Shown here: positions 14,417-23,411 of the stretch, piece after piece | Layout: each line of letters begins with the position of its first letter | Position numbering within the stretch: position 1 is the first letter of the stretch | NCBI GenBank assembly: GCA_034437315.1 | Contig: DAOTUC010000124.1 | Coordinates: 1 to 37,252 of the forward strand | Length of the DNA: 37,252 bases | Direction of reading: 5' to 3' | From: DSAR01 sp034437315 | Lineage (GTDB): Bacteria; Chloroflexota; Anaerolineae; B4-G1 | Notes under the pieces: generated by a model | The model's database searches: none | Told to the model about the DNA's origin: nothing | Seen by the model: only the letters and a program-made list of their open reading frames with translations | Position numbers and translations under genes: made by a program

Positions 14417-16000
14417 ATGCCCTCCGCCCCCCATTACATCCTTGCTCACGATGTTGGCACCAGCGGCGACAAAGCGGCGCTGGTTGATTTAGCGGGCAAC
14501 GTCTGCGCCGTCGCCGCCCAGTCCTACCCCATCCACTACCCCCACCCCAATTGGGCGGAACAAGACCCGGCGGCATGGTGGGACGCCGTCGTCACAACCA
14601 CCCGCCAGGTGATGGACACGTCGAACGCCGCCCCTGGAAACGTGCTGGCGATGGTCTTCGGCGCACAGCTCCTGGGTATCGCGCCAATGGGCGCCGACGG
14701 CGCGCCCCTGCGCCGGGCCATCATCTGGCTCGACGGGCGCGCTCCCAAACAGGCGGAACGGGTGATGCGCAAATTCCTTGGCCGGCGGGTATTCGCCGCG
14801 CTGGCTGGCGCAGAAATCTCCGGCAAAGACGGCCTGCCGAAGCTCCTATGGCTCAAGGAAAACGAGCCCGACGTCTACGCCAAGATGGCCTGTTTCCTGG
14901 ACGTGAATGGCTACTTGATCTACCGGGCCACCGGCGAGATGGTCTTTGAGTGGTCGTGCGCTTCCGCCTTCGGGCTGGACCTCAAGAAGAAGGACTGGCT
15001 CTGGCCCATCTTCCGCTACGTTGGCCTGGATATGGACAAGTTCCCGACCCTCGTCCGTTCCATCGACCGGGTGGGTGGATTGACGACCGAGGCGGCCCGC
15101 GCGTGCGGCCTGCTGGAAGGCACACCGATCTTCGGCGGGTGCGGCGACGCCCAGGCCGCCGCCGTCGGTTCCGGCGCGGTCCGCGAGGGAGATGGACACA
15201 TCTACCTCGGCACCTCCGGTTGGGTCGGCGTCGTGACGGAGAAGACGCCCACCGGGCGCCGCGGCGTCGCCGCCATCCAATCGGCCGATCCCGACAAGGC
15301 GCTGCTCTTCGCCGAGATGGAAACGGCCGGCGCGTGCCTCAAGTGGATCGCCGACGAGTTCTACCGCCACGAGCAAGCCGACCCCAGCATCCCCAACGTC
15401 TACGCGCTGATGGACCAGGACGTCGAGACCATCCCACCGGGCGCCGATTACCTCGTTTGCACGCCCTGGATCTACGGCGAGCGCGCGCCCATCGCCGATA
15501 CCTGGGTGCGCGCCACGTTCTTCAATATGAGCGCCGACCACAGCCGCGAACACCTGCTGCGAGCCGTGTACGAGGGAGTCGCTTATAACCTGCGCTGGAT
15601 CACCGACATCGTCGAGAACGACTTCGGATTCTCCCTCCCCACACTAAACGTCATCGGCGGCGGCGCACAGGGCGCGCCCTGGATGCAAATCATCGCCGAC
15701 GTGAGCGGCCGCCGGGTGGAGACGACGGTCAACCCGCGTGAGGCCGGCGCCCGAGGCGCCGCATTGACGGCCGCCGTCGGCCTGGGCGTCTACCCTGATT
15801 TTGAGGCGCTCAAGGACATCGTACCGGTCGCGCAGACTTTCGAGCCGCGAGAGGAATACGCCGATACCTATGACACCCTTTACCAGACGTATCAAAGCCT
15901 CTACCACCGCCTGCGAAGCCTATACCGCGATGTCAACAGGGTCCGCTTCCAAGATCAATCGGTCAACGACGCGACTTTCGCGCCAGACAATCGGACATAG
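14417..16000 (+). CDS. FGGY-family carbohydrate kinase (xylulokinase-like)
   Basis: Kinase of 527 residues in the FGGY family, which phosphorylates sugars or polyols with ATP. The N-terminal phosphate loop is DVGTSGDKAALVD (12-24), the first domain includes WLDGRA, and the C-terminal ATP-binding domain has IYLGTSGWVG and VIGGGAQGAPWMQIIADVSG with REAGARGAAL. Xylulokinases show this arrangement, but the substrate cannot be read from the sequence, and some close relatives act on other pentoses or quinones. The last 60 residues extend beyond the usual end. It begins eight bases after the lytic transglycosylase gene and ends three bases before the glycosyltransferase, suggesting one transcript. 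No Shine-Dalgarno is visible. Confidence 0.85.
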   Translation: MPSAPHYILAHDVGTSGDKAALVDLAGNVCAVAAQSYPIHYPHPNWAEQDPAAWWDAVVTTTRQVMDTSNAAPGNVLAMVFGAQLLGIAPMGADGAPLRRAIIWLDGRAPKQAERVMRKFLGRRVFAALAGAEISGKDGLPKLLWLKENEPDVYAKMACFLDVNGYLIYRATGEMVFEWSCASAFGLDLKKKDWLWPIFRYVGLDMDKFPTLVRSIDRVGGLTTEAARACGLLEGTPIFGGCGDAQAAAVGSGAVREGDGHIYLGTSGWVGVVTEKTPTGRRGVAAIQSADPDKALLFAEMETAGACLKWIADEFYRHEQADPSIPNVYALMDQDVETIPPGADYLVCTPWIYGERAPIADTWVRATFFNMSADHSREHLLRAVYEGVAYNLRWITDIVENDFGFSLPTLNVIGGGAQGAPWMQIIADVSGRRVETTVNPREAGARGAALTAAVGLGVYPDFEALKDIVPVAQTFEPREEYADTYDTLYQTYQSLYHRLRSLYRDVNRVRFQDQSVNDATFAPDNRT

Positions 16001-16003
16001 CCC

Positions 16004-17104
16004 ATGCTCATCGGCGTTGACGCCAGCCGCGCTTTCGTCCCCCACCCCACCGGCGCCGAAATTTATTCCCGCGAATTGATCCGGGCGCTGCTGGCGCTGG
16101 AGAGTGAGCACCGCTTCCGCCTCTACTTTCGCGCCGCGCCGCCGCCGGGCGCCTTCCCCGGCGCCGAACAGCGCCCGATTCCTTTCCCTCGCACGTGGAC
16201 GCACCTCCGGCTCTCCTGGGAGATGGCCCGCCGCCCACCGGACGCGCTCTTCGTCCCCTCCCACGTCCTGCCCATCATCCATCCCCCCGCCAGCGTGGTG
16301 ACCGTCCACGACCTGGGTTACCGCTACTTCCCCGAAGCGCACCCCCATCTCCAGCGCTTCTACCTGGAGATCTCCACCCGGTGGAACGCCCGCGCTGCCA
16401 CTCACGTCCTGACCGATTCCGCCGCCGCCAAAGCCGACCTGGTCGACCATTACCGGGTGGATCCGCAGAAAATCACCGTCGCCTACCCTGGCCGGGACGA
16501 GAGCCTCGCGCCCGTCCGCGACCCCGCGCGCATAGCGGAGGCCAAAGCGCGCTACGGCGTCACGGGCGATTATTACCTCTACCTGGGCACTGTCCAGCCT
16601 CGCAAAAACCTGGCCCGCGTCGTCGCCGCTTTCGCCGACCTGCCGCGCGCGATTCGGGCGGACGCCACGCTGGTGTTGGCGGGCAAGAAGGGCTGGCTTT
16701 ACGACGGTCTCTTCGCGCAAGTAGACCATCTTGGGCTAACGGAAAAGGTGCGCTTCCCCGGCTACGTCGCCGCCGAGGATAAGGCCGCCCTGCTGAGCGG
16801 CGCATTAGCCTTCGTCTTCCCCTCCCTACACGAGGGATTTGGGTTCCCCGTGCTGGAGGCCCAGGCCTGCGGCTGTCCCGTCATCACCAGCGCCACCTCC
16901 AGCTTGCCCGAAGTCGCCGGGGAAGCCGCCCTCATGGTCGATCCACAAAGCGTCGCGGACATCTCCGCTGCGATGGCGCGCGCGGTCGTCGACGACGACA
17001 AACGGATGGACCTGATCACACGCGGATTCGTCAACGTCCGACGCTTTTCGTGGGAGCGTTGCGCGCAAACAACGCTAGGCATTATCACGCATTCTATGGT
17101 ATAA
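16004..17104 (+). CDS. GT4-family glycosyltransferase
   Basis: Glycosyltransferase of 366 residues with a GT-B fold. An N-terminal acceptor domain (GVDASRAFVPHPTGAEIYSR, then TVHDLGYRYFP) precedes a nucleotide-sugar domain with LYLGTVQPRKNL, VRFPGYV and the E-x7-E signature in SLHEGFGFPVLEAQACG. GT4 enzymes transfer sugars with retention to lipids or other glycans at the inner membrane face. It starts three bases after the sugar kinase. Its TAA stop overlaps the -10 box of the next transcript. Donor and acceptor are unknown. Confidence 0.88.
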   Translation: MLIGVDASRAFVPHPTGAEIYSRELIRALLALESEHRFRLYFRAAPPPGAFPGAEQRPIPFPRTWTHLRLSWEMARRPPDALFVPSHVLPIIHPPASVVTVHDLGYRYFPEAHPHLQRFYLEISTRWNARAATHVLTDSAAAKADLVDHYRVDPQKITVAYPGRDESLAPVRDPARIAEAKARYGVTGDYYLYLGTVQPRKNLARVVAAFADLPRAIRADATLVLAGKKGWLYDGLFAQVDHLGLTEKVRFPGYVAAEDKAALLSGALAFVFPSLHEGFGFPVLEAQACGCPVITSATSSLPEVAGEAALMVDPQSVADISAAMARAVVDDDKRMDLITRGFVNVRRFSWERCAQTTLGIITHSMV

Positions 17105-17105
17105 T
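17097..17105 (+). promoter_or_regulatory. Extended -10 promoter, probable leaderless transcript
   Basis: TG-G-TATAAT at 17097-17105 is an extended -10 element without a good -35. Transcription would begin near 17112, two bases before the ATG at 17114, implying a leaderless message. The box overlaps the stop codon of the glycosyltransferase gene. Confidence 0.45.
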
Positions 17106-17113
17106 TTCAAGTT

Positions 17114-18046
17114 ATGGAGCAGATAGACAGCGTCCAAACCGATGGGCCCCATAGCACACCCGCGCGACCAACCGGCGGCGGTCTGATCAGCCTGCACGTT
17201 CGGTCACCCGATTTAATCGCCTGGCTCGGCCCGGCCTGGGCGACGTTGTGCGGCGCGATAACCTCGCATACGTGGCCCTGGCAGAGGCCAGACCTGATTC
17301 AACTCGCCCTGCTCATCCTGCTGGTAGACGTTGGATGGGGCACCGTCTGGGCCGCCCTGGGCGACACCAACTGGGCCCGCCCGTTCCGTCGGTGGCGACA
17401 TTGGCGCTCCGGCTCACCCGCGCTATCGTTGCCCTACACCCGCCCCGGCGCGCCCGGGGACGGCGTATCCCGTTGGTTGGGCCACGTGCGCGCCTGGGCG
17501 AGAGACGTATTCTGGCCCGCCTGTGGACCGGCGCTGCTGTCGATATGGGCCGCCCTCCCACTCATTTTCCTGTTGAGCGCGATCCTCGGGCCGATCGCCC
17601 TGCTCGCCAGCGCCGCCGCCCTGGCTGTGATGCAGATCGGCCTGACGCTGAATCACGCCCGTGGAAACGTCGAACCGGAGTGGGACGCGCTCATCGGCCT
17701 GCTGCTGCCGTGGTTGACGGGGCATCGGGCTTTCGGCCCAACGGCGGATCCTTTGGCCCTCAGTTCCATCGGCCTGGCGCTCGCCTTCACCGTGACGTGG
17801 AGCGCGAGTCGACGCGCCCGCTCCGCCTGGGGACGGGGGCTGATCGTCGCGAGTCAATGCCTGGTCCTGACGCTGCTGGTCATCCTGCAACGGCCAATGG
17901 CGGCGGCCGGGTTAGCCCTGCTTTCAATCCCCCCGCTCGCGCTGTCGCCCTGGATGCGAGACCGGGAAAGCGGGATCGACTGGTACATTCGCCATACACA
18001 GCCCTGGCTGATGGCGAGTATGTTGATCGCCGCCCTGGCGCTGTGA
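17114..18046 (+). CDS. Uncharacterised polytopic membrane protein
   Basis: Protein of 310 residues, not recognised. After a hydrophilic N-terminus of about 30 residues it has roughly six to eight hydrophobic segments (near 34-50, 60-80, 135-170, 210-225, 240-255, 260-275, 295-310). Between the second and third is a Trp/Arg-rich hydrophilic stretch (FRRWRHWRSG). No catalytic motif is visible. The ATG at 17114 sits just after an extended -10 box. Its TGA is three bases before the methyltransferase start, so the two are probably co-transcribed. A long open frame in another register (from 17248) is a GC-driven shadow. Confidence 0.65.
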   Translation: MEQIDSVQTDGPHSTPARPTGGGLISLHVRSPDLIAWLGPAWATLCGAITSHTWPWQRPDLIQLALLILLVDVGWGTVWAALGDTNWARPFRRWRHWRSGSPALSLPYTRPGAPGDGVSRWLGHVRAWARDVFWPACGPALLSIWAALPLIFLLSAILGPIALLASAAALAVMQIGLTLNHARGNVEPEWDALIGLLLPWLTGHRAFGPTADPLALSSIGLALAFTVTWSASRRARSAWGRGLIVASQCLVLTLLVILQRPMAAAGLALLSIPPLALSPWMRDRESGIDWYIRHTQPWLMASMLIAALAL

Positions 18047-18048
18047 CA

Positions 18049-18960
18049 ATGTCCTGGATCAAACTCGCCCTTGCCGGCTTGGGGCTCGTCGTTCTGGTTC
18101 TGATCGCCTACTGGCAATTTGTCATCGCCGAAGGAACCTACCTGGGCGCCCGCGCCGTCACCTTGCTCTACGATTGTTCGGCCCACGTGTATGAACGGAT
18201 CAAGGGTTTCAACGTCGGCGACGAGCAATGGTTCCTCGGCTTGCCCCTGGCCCGGGCGTTGGAGATGATCCCCGCGCCATTGGTGCTGGACGTCGCCACC
18301 GGCACGGGGCGGCTCCCGCGGGCGGTGCTGCGTCAACCGGCCTTCGAGGGGCGCGTGATTGGGCTCGATCTCTCGCGCCGTATGCTGCACGAAGCGGTGC
18401 AAAGAACGGCCCAGTTCGCCGATCGCTTGACGTATATCTGGCAGGACGCCCAAACATTGCCTTTCGAGGACGACACGTTCGACGCCGTGACCTGCCTGGA
18501 GGCGCTGGAATTTATGCCCGACCCCCGGCGGGTGATCACGGAATTGGTGCGCGTCCTGCGGCCGGGCGGCGTGCTCCTGGTAACCAATCGCATCGGGGAT
18601 GACGCCCGGTTTTTACCCAGGCGCGCCTTTCCGCGCGACGATTTCGGGTCGATGTTGCAACAGGCGCATCCCCTCGAAGACGTCAAAATCCAGGTCTGGC
18701 AGGTGGATTACGATCTGGCCTGGGGCATCAAAAGCGGCGCACCGCGCGGCGGCTCGATCCGGCCTTTACCAGACATCATGCGCTGCCCATTTTGTGAGAG
18801 TCGGCTCCGCCCGGCTCTGGATGGCGAGACGGGGGCGGCCGCAGTCGAAGCCTGCGCCGCCGCCCTCCACTGCCAGGGATGCCATCGGGTCTACCCCATC
18901 GCCGAGGACGGGGTGATAGAGCTCGCCCGCCCGCGCCGATCCCAGGGGGCGGATGGATGA
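18049..18960 (+). CDS. Membrane-anchored SAM methyltransferase with C-terminal Trm112-like zinc domain
   Basis: Protein of 303 residues. One N-terminal transmembrane helix (about 5-25) is followed by a class I SAM methyltransferase domain: VLDVATGTGRLP (motif I), IGLDLS (motif II), FDAVTCLEALEFM and VLRPGGVLLVTNR. The last 65 residues read MRCPFCESRL then LHCQGCHRVYPIAEDGVIEL, a four-cysteine Trm112/UPF0434-like ribbon. Here the ribbon is fused to the enzyme. A UbiE-like small-molecule or lipid target is plausible given the anchor, but it is not shown. The ATG at 18049 follows the previous stop by two bases. An open frame runs far upstream in the same register but is unsupported. Confidence 0.78.
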   Translation: MSWIKLALAGLGLVVLVLIAYWQFVIAEGTYLGARAVTLLYDCSAHVYERIKGFNVGDEQWFLGLPLARALEMIPAPLVLDVATGTGRLPRAVLRQPAFEGRVIGLDLSRRMLHEAVQRTAQFADRLTYIWQDAQTLPFEDDTFDAVTCLEALEFMPDPRRVITELVRVLRPGGVLLVTNRIGDDARFLPRRAFPRDDFGSMLQQAHPLEDVKIQVWQVDYDLAWGIKSGAPRGGSIRPLPDIMRCPFCESRLRPALDGETGAAAVEACAAALHCQGCHRVYPIAEDGVIELARPRRSQGADG

Positions 18961-19021
18961 GCGCTTTTGTCGGACGTGTGTACAGTGATCTCTGATATAG
19001 ATGAACCGAGGCTAATTGAAT

Positions 19022-21151
19022 ATGTCGAAAGAATCCCCTCCCGAAAAACAAAGCACGACCTCGCGACGACATAGGATCGGCGCGCTAATCGAGTCCCGCT
19101 TCGTCGAGTGGATCGCGAACCTCCCCCCGATCTCATGGATCATCAGATCGATCGCCCGCCGCCTGGTGCAGCGCAAACTGGGCGAGAGGACCGAGACAGT
19201 CATCGCGCCAACTTCAAAGGAACCCGTGAGAGGTGGACTTAACGGCGCGCTGCAACAGATCGTCTACGACGTAGTCACGGCGCTGGGCTACGCCGGGGCG
19301 ATGGTCGCCACCTATGAACAGGGAGACGCGCTGCCTGTGCGCGCGTTCTACGTCAATCCGGCGTTGGCGACCAATGAGCAAATCCGCCGGTGGGAGCAAG
19401 AAATCACCAAATACGCCGCGCGCCCTATCCGTATCACCGACCCGCAAATCGCCCGCGTCTACGTCTACGACGAAACATGTAAGGATAACCTCAGCGTGCG
19501 GGCCTTCCAGGCGGGCGGAGCCGTCATCAGCGACGACCTCTACGACCTTTTCGTCCCCATCGCGCCGCCGGCCTCCCGCCCCATCGTCCAGGGCATTCAA
19601 CAGGCGATGAACATTGAGCAGGTGATCGCGGTGCCTTTCTTCATCGAGACAATCGTTGAGGGTCAAATCGAGCGGGAGATCGTGGGCAATCTGTTCGCCG
19701 CCAAGCAGAGCAAAATCACCCAACAGGACGAACTCACACTTTCCGCCTTCGGGCGTCAAGCGGCCGTCACGATAGAGAGCGAGCGTCGCCGCCTTCACAT
19801 CCAGGTCGCCCAGGAAATCGTTTTCGAGATGCAATACCAGCTCCGAGACGAGGAGCAGGTGCTGCAACGCATCGCCGAGGGGGTGGTCGCCGATCTGGGA
19901 TACGTGGGCGCAATGGTGGCGACCTACGAGCCCGACGATTCGCTGCCGGTGCGGGCCTTCCACCTGGCCCCCCATCTGGCGGGCGAGGATGCGGTCTATC
20001 TATGGGAAAAAGAAATATCGAAATACACCTCCGAACCGATCAGCATCACCGACCCCGCTGTGGCGCGGGTATTCGTCTACAAGAGCAAATACAGGAATAA
20101 CCTCAGCGTGCGGGCCTTCAAGGCCGGCGGCATCGTCATCAGCAACGACCTTTACGATCTCTTCACACCCATCGCGCCGCCAGCCTCCAAACCGGTCGTC
20201 GAGGGCATTCAACAAGCGCTGGGCATTCAACAGGTGATCGCCGTGCCTTTTTTCCTGGAAACCTACGCCGGCGCCCAGCACACGCGGGAGATCGTGGGCA
20301 ACCTGTTCGCCGCCACCCGGTCCCGCAAATTCAGCCGGGGGGAGATCGAATTGTTGAAGGCCTTCAGCCAGCAGGCGGCGGCCGGTATTCGCAACGCTCG
20401 GCTGTATCACCAGGTCGAAGAACGACGGCAGGTCGCGCAGATTTTCGGCAAGATGGCCTTCAGCGCGGCGGCCTCCGTCCACGCGCTGCGCAACCATATC
20501 GCGGCCTTCCAGGTGCACCTCAACTTGATTCGCTCGCTTCCACCGGAACAGCGGGGGGCGATTCTGGCAGTGAGCGACAAGATCCTCCATCGGTTGGACG
20601 AAGCCACCGAGATACTCGATCACCTACACGAGCCCTGGCGCGCCAACCTGGAGACCCCGACCGACGTCAACCGCTGTGTCCGCCGCGCTATTGGACGCCT
20701 GGTGCAGGATAGAGAGCAACTCAAACTCACCGAGGGGATCGTGGTCCACGCCGTCCTGAAAGAGGATCTTCCAGCGGTGAAGGTTGCGCCCGATATGCTC
20801 ACCGAGGTCTTCCGTGTGCTGATCAAGAACGCGCTGGAGGCCATCCGAGAAAAAGAGGGGGGCGGGGAACTCCAGATTGAGAGTTACCTCGGTCAAAAAG
20901 CGAGCATTGATGTGAAAATATCAGATACCGGCATAGGGGTCAGGCCGGAGGATATGAGTAAGATATTTGAATTGCGCTGGTCCACCAAGGAGGGCGCCGG
21001 GATGGGCTTTGGTCTCTTCTGGACAAAGGAATACGTGGAAGGGGTCGGGGGGGAAATTCGGGTTGAGAGCGCACGGCGCAAGGGAACCACGTTCTACGTC
21101 TCCATCCCCATCGCCATCGAGGAGATGATGGACAAGGAGGAGAAAGCCTAG
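19022..21151 (+). CDS. Cytoplasmic histidine kinase with duplicated GAF-like sensor module
   Basis: Protein of 709 residues. Two long, closely similar GAF-like modules occupy about 75-255 and 278-460. Each contains GY-x-GAMVATYE, NLSVRAF-x-AGG, DLYDLF-x-PIAPPAS and QVIAVPFF, at a constant offset of about 204 residues. The dimerisation/phosphoacceptor segment has His487 in VHALRNHI. The ATPase domain shows N-box KNALEA (Asn603), DTGIG and GMGFGLFW. No transmembrane segment, HAMP or receiver domain is present, so it should sense an intracellular cue. ATG 19022 is preferred over the in-frame TTG 19016. The gene converges on cheR with only two bases between stops. The partner regulator is unknown; nearby CheY is a candidate. 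Confidence 0.82.
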   Translation: MSKESPPEKQSTTSRRHRIGALIESRFVEWIANLPPISWIIRSIARRLVQRKLGERTETVIAPTSKEPVRGGLNGALQQIVYDVVTALGYAGAMVATYEQGDALPVRAFYVNPALATNEQIRRWEQEITKYAARPIRITDPQIARVYVYDETCKDNLSVRAFQAGGAVISDDLYDLFVPIAPPASRPIVQGIQQAMNIEQVIAVPFFIETIVEGQIEREIVGNLFAAKQSKITQQDELTLSAFGRQAAVTIESERRRLHIQVAQEIVFEMQYQLRDEEQVLQRIAEGVVADLGYVGAMVATYEPDDSLPVRAFHLAPHLAGEDAVYLWEKEISKYTSEPISITDPAVARVFVYKSKYRNNLSVRAFKAGGIVISNDLYDLFTPIAPPASKPVVEGIQQALGIQQVIAVPFFLETYAGAQHTREIVGNLFAATRSRKFSRGEIELLKAFSQQAAAGIRNARLYHQVEERRQVAQIFGKMAFSAAASVHALRNHIAAFQVHLNLIRSLPPEQRGAILAVSDKILHRLDEATEILDHLHEPWRANLETPTDVNRCVRRAIGRLVQDREQLKLTEGIVVHAVLKEDLPAVKVAPDMLTEVFRVLIKNALEAIREKEGGGELQIESYLGQKASIDVKISDTGIGVRPEDMSKIFELRWSTKEGAGMGFGLFWTKEYVEGVGGEIRVESARRKGTTFYVSIPIAIEEMMDKEEKA

Positions 21152-21153
21152 CG

Positions 21154-21948
21154 TCAGGCTTTGCGGCGATAGAATGAGATGCCCGCCATCTCGAAACCAA
21201 TATTGCTCGCCTTGGAGACGACCTCGGTGCCGCCGACGAAGAGCACGCCGCCGGGACGCAACGCCTGATGGAACAAGCGATACAGGCGATTCTTCACCTC
21301 GGCGGTGAAGTAGATCACCACGTTGCGGCAGACGATGAGATCGAAATCTCGTTCAAACGGATCGACCAACACGTTGTGATATTTGACGGTTAATTTGCGC
21401 TGCAAGCCCTCTATGACGTAATACCCATCCTCTTTGGTGGTGAAATAACGTTCGACCAGATCGGGCGGGACTTTTTCCACTTCCTCGGCCGAATAAGGCC
21501 CGCCGCGTTCCGTTCGTCTGAGGGCAGAGTGATCGATGTCGGTGGCCAGGATGTGATGTTGTCGGTAGAAGCCGCTCACCTCCGCCAGCAGGATAGCCAG
21601 GGAATACGGTTCGTGTCCGTTGGAACACCCCACACTCCACACACGCAACCGGGGGCGCTTCCGCTTCAATTCCAACAGGATAGGGTCTCGTAGATAATCG
21701 AACTTCTCTTTATCCCGAAAGAAGGATGAGACGTTGATCGTCAGGTAATCCTTGAGTTTACCCACCTCAAGCGGGTCGTCTTGCACTGCCCGAAAGAATT
21801 TGTGCCAATCGGGATAGCCGGAGCGCACCAGGTAGGTCCGCAAGCGCCGCTGCACCTGCGGCGCTTTGTAACAATTCAGGTCGACGCCCGTCAAATTCAA
21901 CACCTTGCGCTTGATGAAGGTGTATAGCCGCGCTTCCATCGTCTCCAT
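21154..21948 (-). CDS. cheR: CheR, chemoreceptor glutamate methyltransferase
   Basis: Protein of 264 residues that methylates receptor glutamates using SAM. An N-terminal helical domain (YKAPQVQRRLRTYLVRSGY, then YLTINVSSFFRD) leads to the SAM-binding part: VWSVGCSNGHEPYSLAILL, ILATDID, FDLIVCRNVVIYF and LRPGGVLFVGGTE. Canonical CheR has GCSTGEEPYS; here His replaces one Glu. It is the last gene of the che operon, one base after cheB. No receptor gene is in the window. Confidence 0.92.
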   Translation of the reverse strand: METMEARLYTFIKRKVLNLTGVDLNCYKAPQVQRRLRTYLVRSGYPDWHKFFRAVQDDPLEVGKLKDYLTINVSSFFRDKEKFDYLRDPILLELKRKRPRLRVWSVGCSNGHEPYSLAILLAEVSGFYRQHHILATDIDHSALRRTERGGPYSAEEVEKVPPDLVERYFTTKEDGYYVIEGLQRKLTVKYHNVLVDPFERDFDLIVCRNVVIYFTAEVKNRLYRLFHQALRPGGVLFVGGTEVVSKASNIGFEMAGISFYRRKA

Positions 21949-21949
21949 G

Positions 21950-22984
21950 TCATATCAGCTCCAAGAGCGTCGCGGACACCTCCGACAGCGGGACGATGCG
22001 ATCGGCCAGGCCGGCCTCAATGACGCTGCGCGGCATACCGTAGACCACGCTGGTCGATTCGTGCTCCGCGATCACCCGTCCCCCGCCCGCTTTGATGTAA
22101 CGGGCGCCGTCCGTCCCATCGGCGCCCATCCCGGTCAACACCGCGCCAATCGTGACCTTGCCATGGTTGACAGCCGCCGATTCCATCGTCACGTCGGCCG
22201 AGGGGCGAACGCCATTACGGCGCGGGTTCTGGTTAAGGCGCAACTGTTTGGGCGTGGAGAATGTCAGGTGAAAATCTCCCGGGGCTAACAGGGCCAGCCC
22301 GCGCGCCAACCGGTCGCCATTGGCCGCCTCGTAGACAGTGAGGGGCGATTTCTGATTCAAACGCTCTGCCAGCGCCTGAGTAAAGTTGGGCGGCATGTGT
22401 TGCACCAGGATGACAGCGGCGGGAAGGTCGGCCGGCAAGGTGGAGAGCACTTCTTGCAACGCCCGAGGCCCCCCGGTGGAAGCCGCGATGACGATCACCG
22501 GATCGCCCCGGCGAAAGGCGCGCGGGGCTATTCGCGTCGTCGGTTGTGGCTCCGGCGGCGCAGGCTTTTTGTAATCAGGCGTGATGGGCGTGAGCGCGGC
22601 GATCTTGATCTTGGCGATCAATTCCTCCATCACGCGCTCGATGTCCAACGTCGTCGAGGGTTTGGGCACAAAATCGACCGCCCCGCGCATCAGCGCCTGG
22701 ATCGTCTCGCGCGCGCCTCTGTGGGTGAGCGCGCTGAGCATCACGACCGGCGTCGGGCGCTCTTTCATAATCCGGCGCAACGCGGTCAGGCCGTCCATGC
22801 GGGGCATCTCTACATCGAGCGTAATCACGTCGGGTTCGAGCGCCGCGATCTGATCTAAGGCCTCGACCCCGTCACGGGCCCTGCCCACCACGTGAATATC
22901 GGCGTCCGCCTCTAATCCTTTCTCCAACACGTGACGTGTAAAGGCGGAATCGTCAACCACCAGCACACGAATGGGGCGTTCCAT
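21950..22984 (-). CDS. cheB: CheB, receptor methylesterase with receiver domain
   Basis: Protein of 344 residues. The N-terminal receiver domain has DD at 11-12, phosphoacceptor Asp57 in ITLDVEMPRMDG and the Lys in FVPKPS. After a linker, the methylesterase domain shows the catalytic Ser in VIAASTGGPRAL, His in LVQHMPPNF and Asp in LTGMGADGTDGA. ATG 22984 is chosen because homology begins there and GGAGAAG precedes it; the open frame to 23068 is antisense to cheY and unsupported. It follows cheY by four bases and precedes cheR by one. It removes methyl groups added by CheR. Confidence 0.94.
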   Translation of the reverse strand: MERPIRVLVVDDSAFTRHVLEKGLEADADIHVVGRARDGVEALDQIAALEPDVITLDVEMPRMDGLTALRRIMKERPTPVVMLSALTHRGARETIQALMRGAVDFVPKPSTTLDIERVMEELIAKIKIAALTPITPDYKKPAPPEPQPTTRIAPRAFRRGDPVIVIAASTGGPRALQEVLSTLPADLPAAVILVQHMPPNFTQALAERLNQKSPLTVYEAANGDRLARGLALLAPGDFHLTFSTPKQLRLNQNPRRNGVRPSADVTMESAAVNHGKVTIGAVLTGMGADGTDGARYIKAGGGRVIAEHESTSVVYGMPRSVIEAGLADRIVPLSEVSATLLELI

Positions 22985-22988
22985 CACG

Positions 22989-23348
22989 TCACTTCTCCAA
23001 AACTCGTTTGAGCGACTTGAGCAGTCGATTGGGCGGCACAGGTTTGACCAGGAAATCCTTGGCCCCAATGTGAATCGCTCGCGTCGCGGCCAATTCCTGG
23101 TCCAGGGCGGTCAGCATGATCACTTTCGCTTGCGGGTCAAGTTCGCGGATCTCGGTCAGCGCCTGCAAACCATCCATCCGCGGCATCGTAATATCCATCA
23201 ACACAGCGTCGGGTTTGGCCCGGCGGTACACTTTCACAGCTTGTTCACCGTTTTCCGCCATCACGATCTCGTAATCGTTTTTATTTAATAATTTTGATAG
23301 ATGATTTCGCATAAACAAGCTATCATCCACGACTAGAATTTTGGCCAT
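22989..23348 (-). CDS. cheY: CheY-like single-domain response regulator
   Basis: Receiver domain of 119 residues with Asp8-Asp9 (VVDDS), phosphoacceptor Asp52 in LMDITMPRMDG, Thr in IMLTALD and Lys in FLVKPVPP. There is no output domain. AGGAGGG lies upstream of the ATG. It is 63 bp downstream of cheD and four bases upstream of cheB. As no flagellar genes are in view, the target may be a pilus motor or another output. Confidence 0.92.
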   Translation of the reverse strand: MAKILVVDDSLFMRNHLSKLLNKNDYEIVMAENGEQAVKVYRRAKPDAVLMDITMPRMDGLQALTEIRELDPQAKVIMLTALDQELAATRAIHIGAKDFLVKPVPPNRLLKSLKRVLEK

Positions 23349-23411
23349 GCCAACCCTCCTGAGTGTGATGTAAATCGTCTCATTTTACTCACCATATCAT
23401 TTCACGGCGAC

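Noticed and set aside
17248..18048. Long open frame upstream of the methyltransferase giving a 570-residue protein
   Set aside because: It is a second register over the membrane-protein gene, Arg/Pro-rich without motifs; homology and a hydrophobic start begin at ATG 18049.
22985..23068. N-terminal extension of CheB
   Set aside because: It lies over the cheY 3' end in another frame; the receiver domain begins at 22984 behind GGAGAAG.
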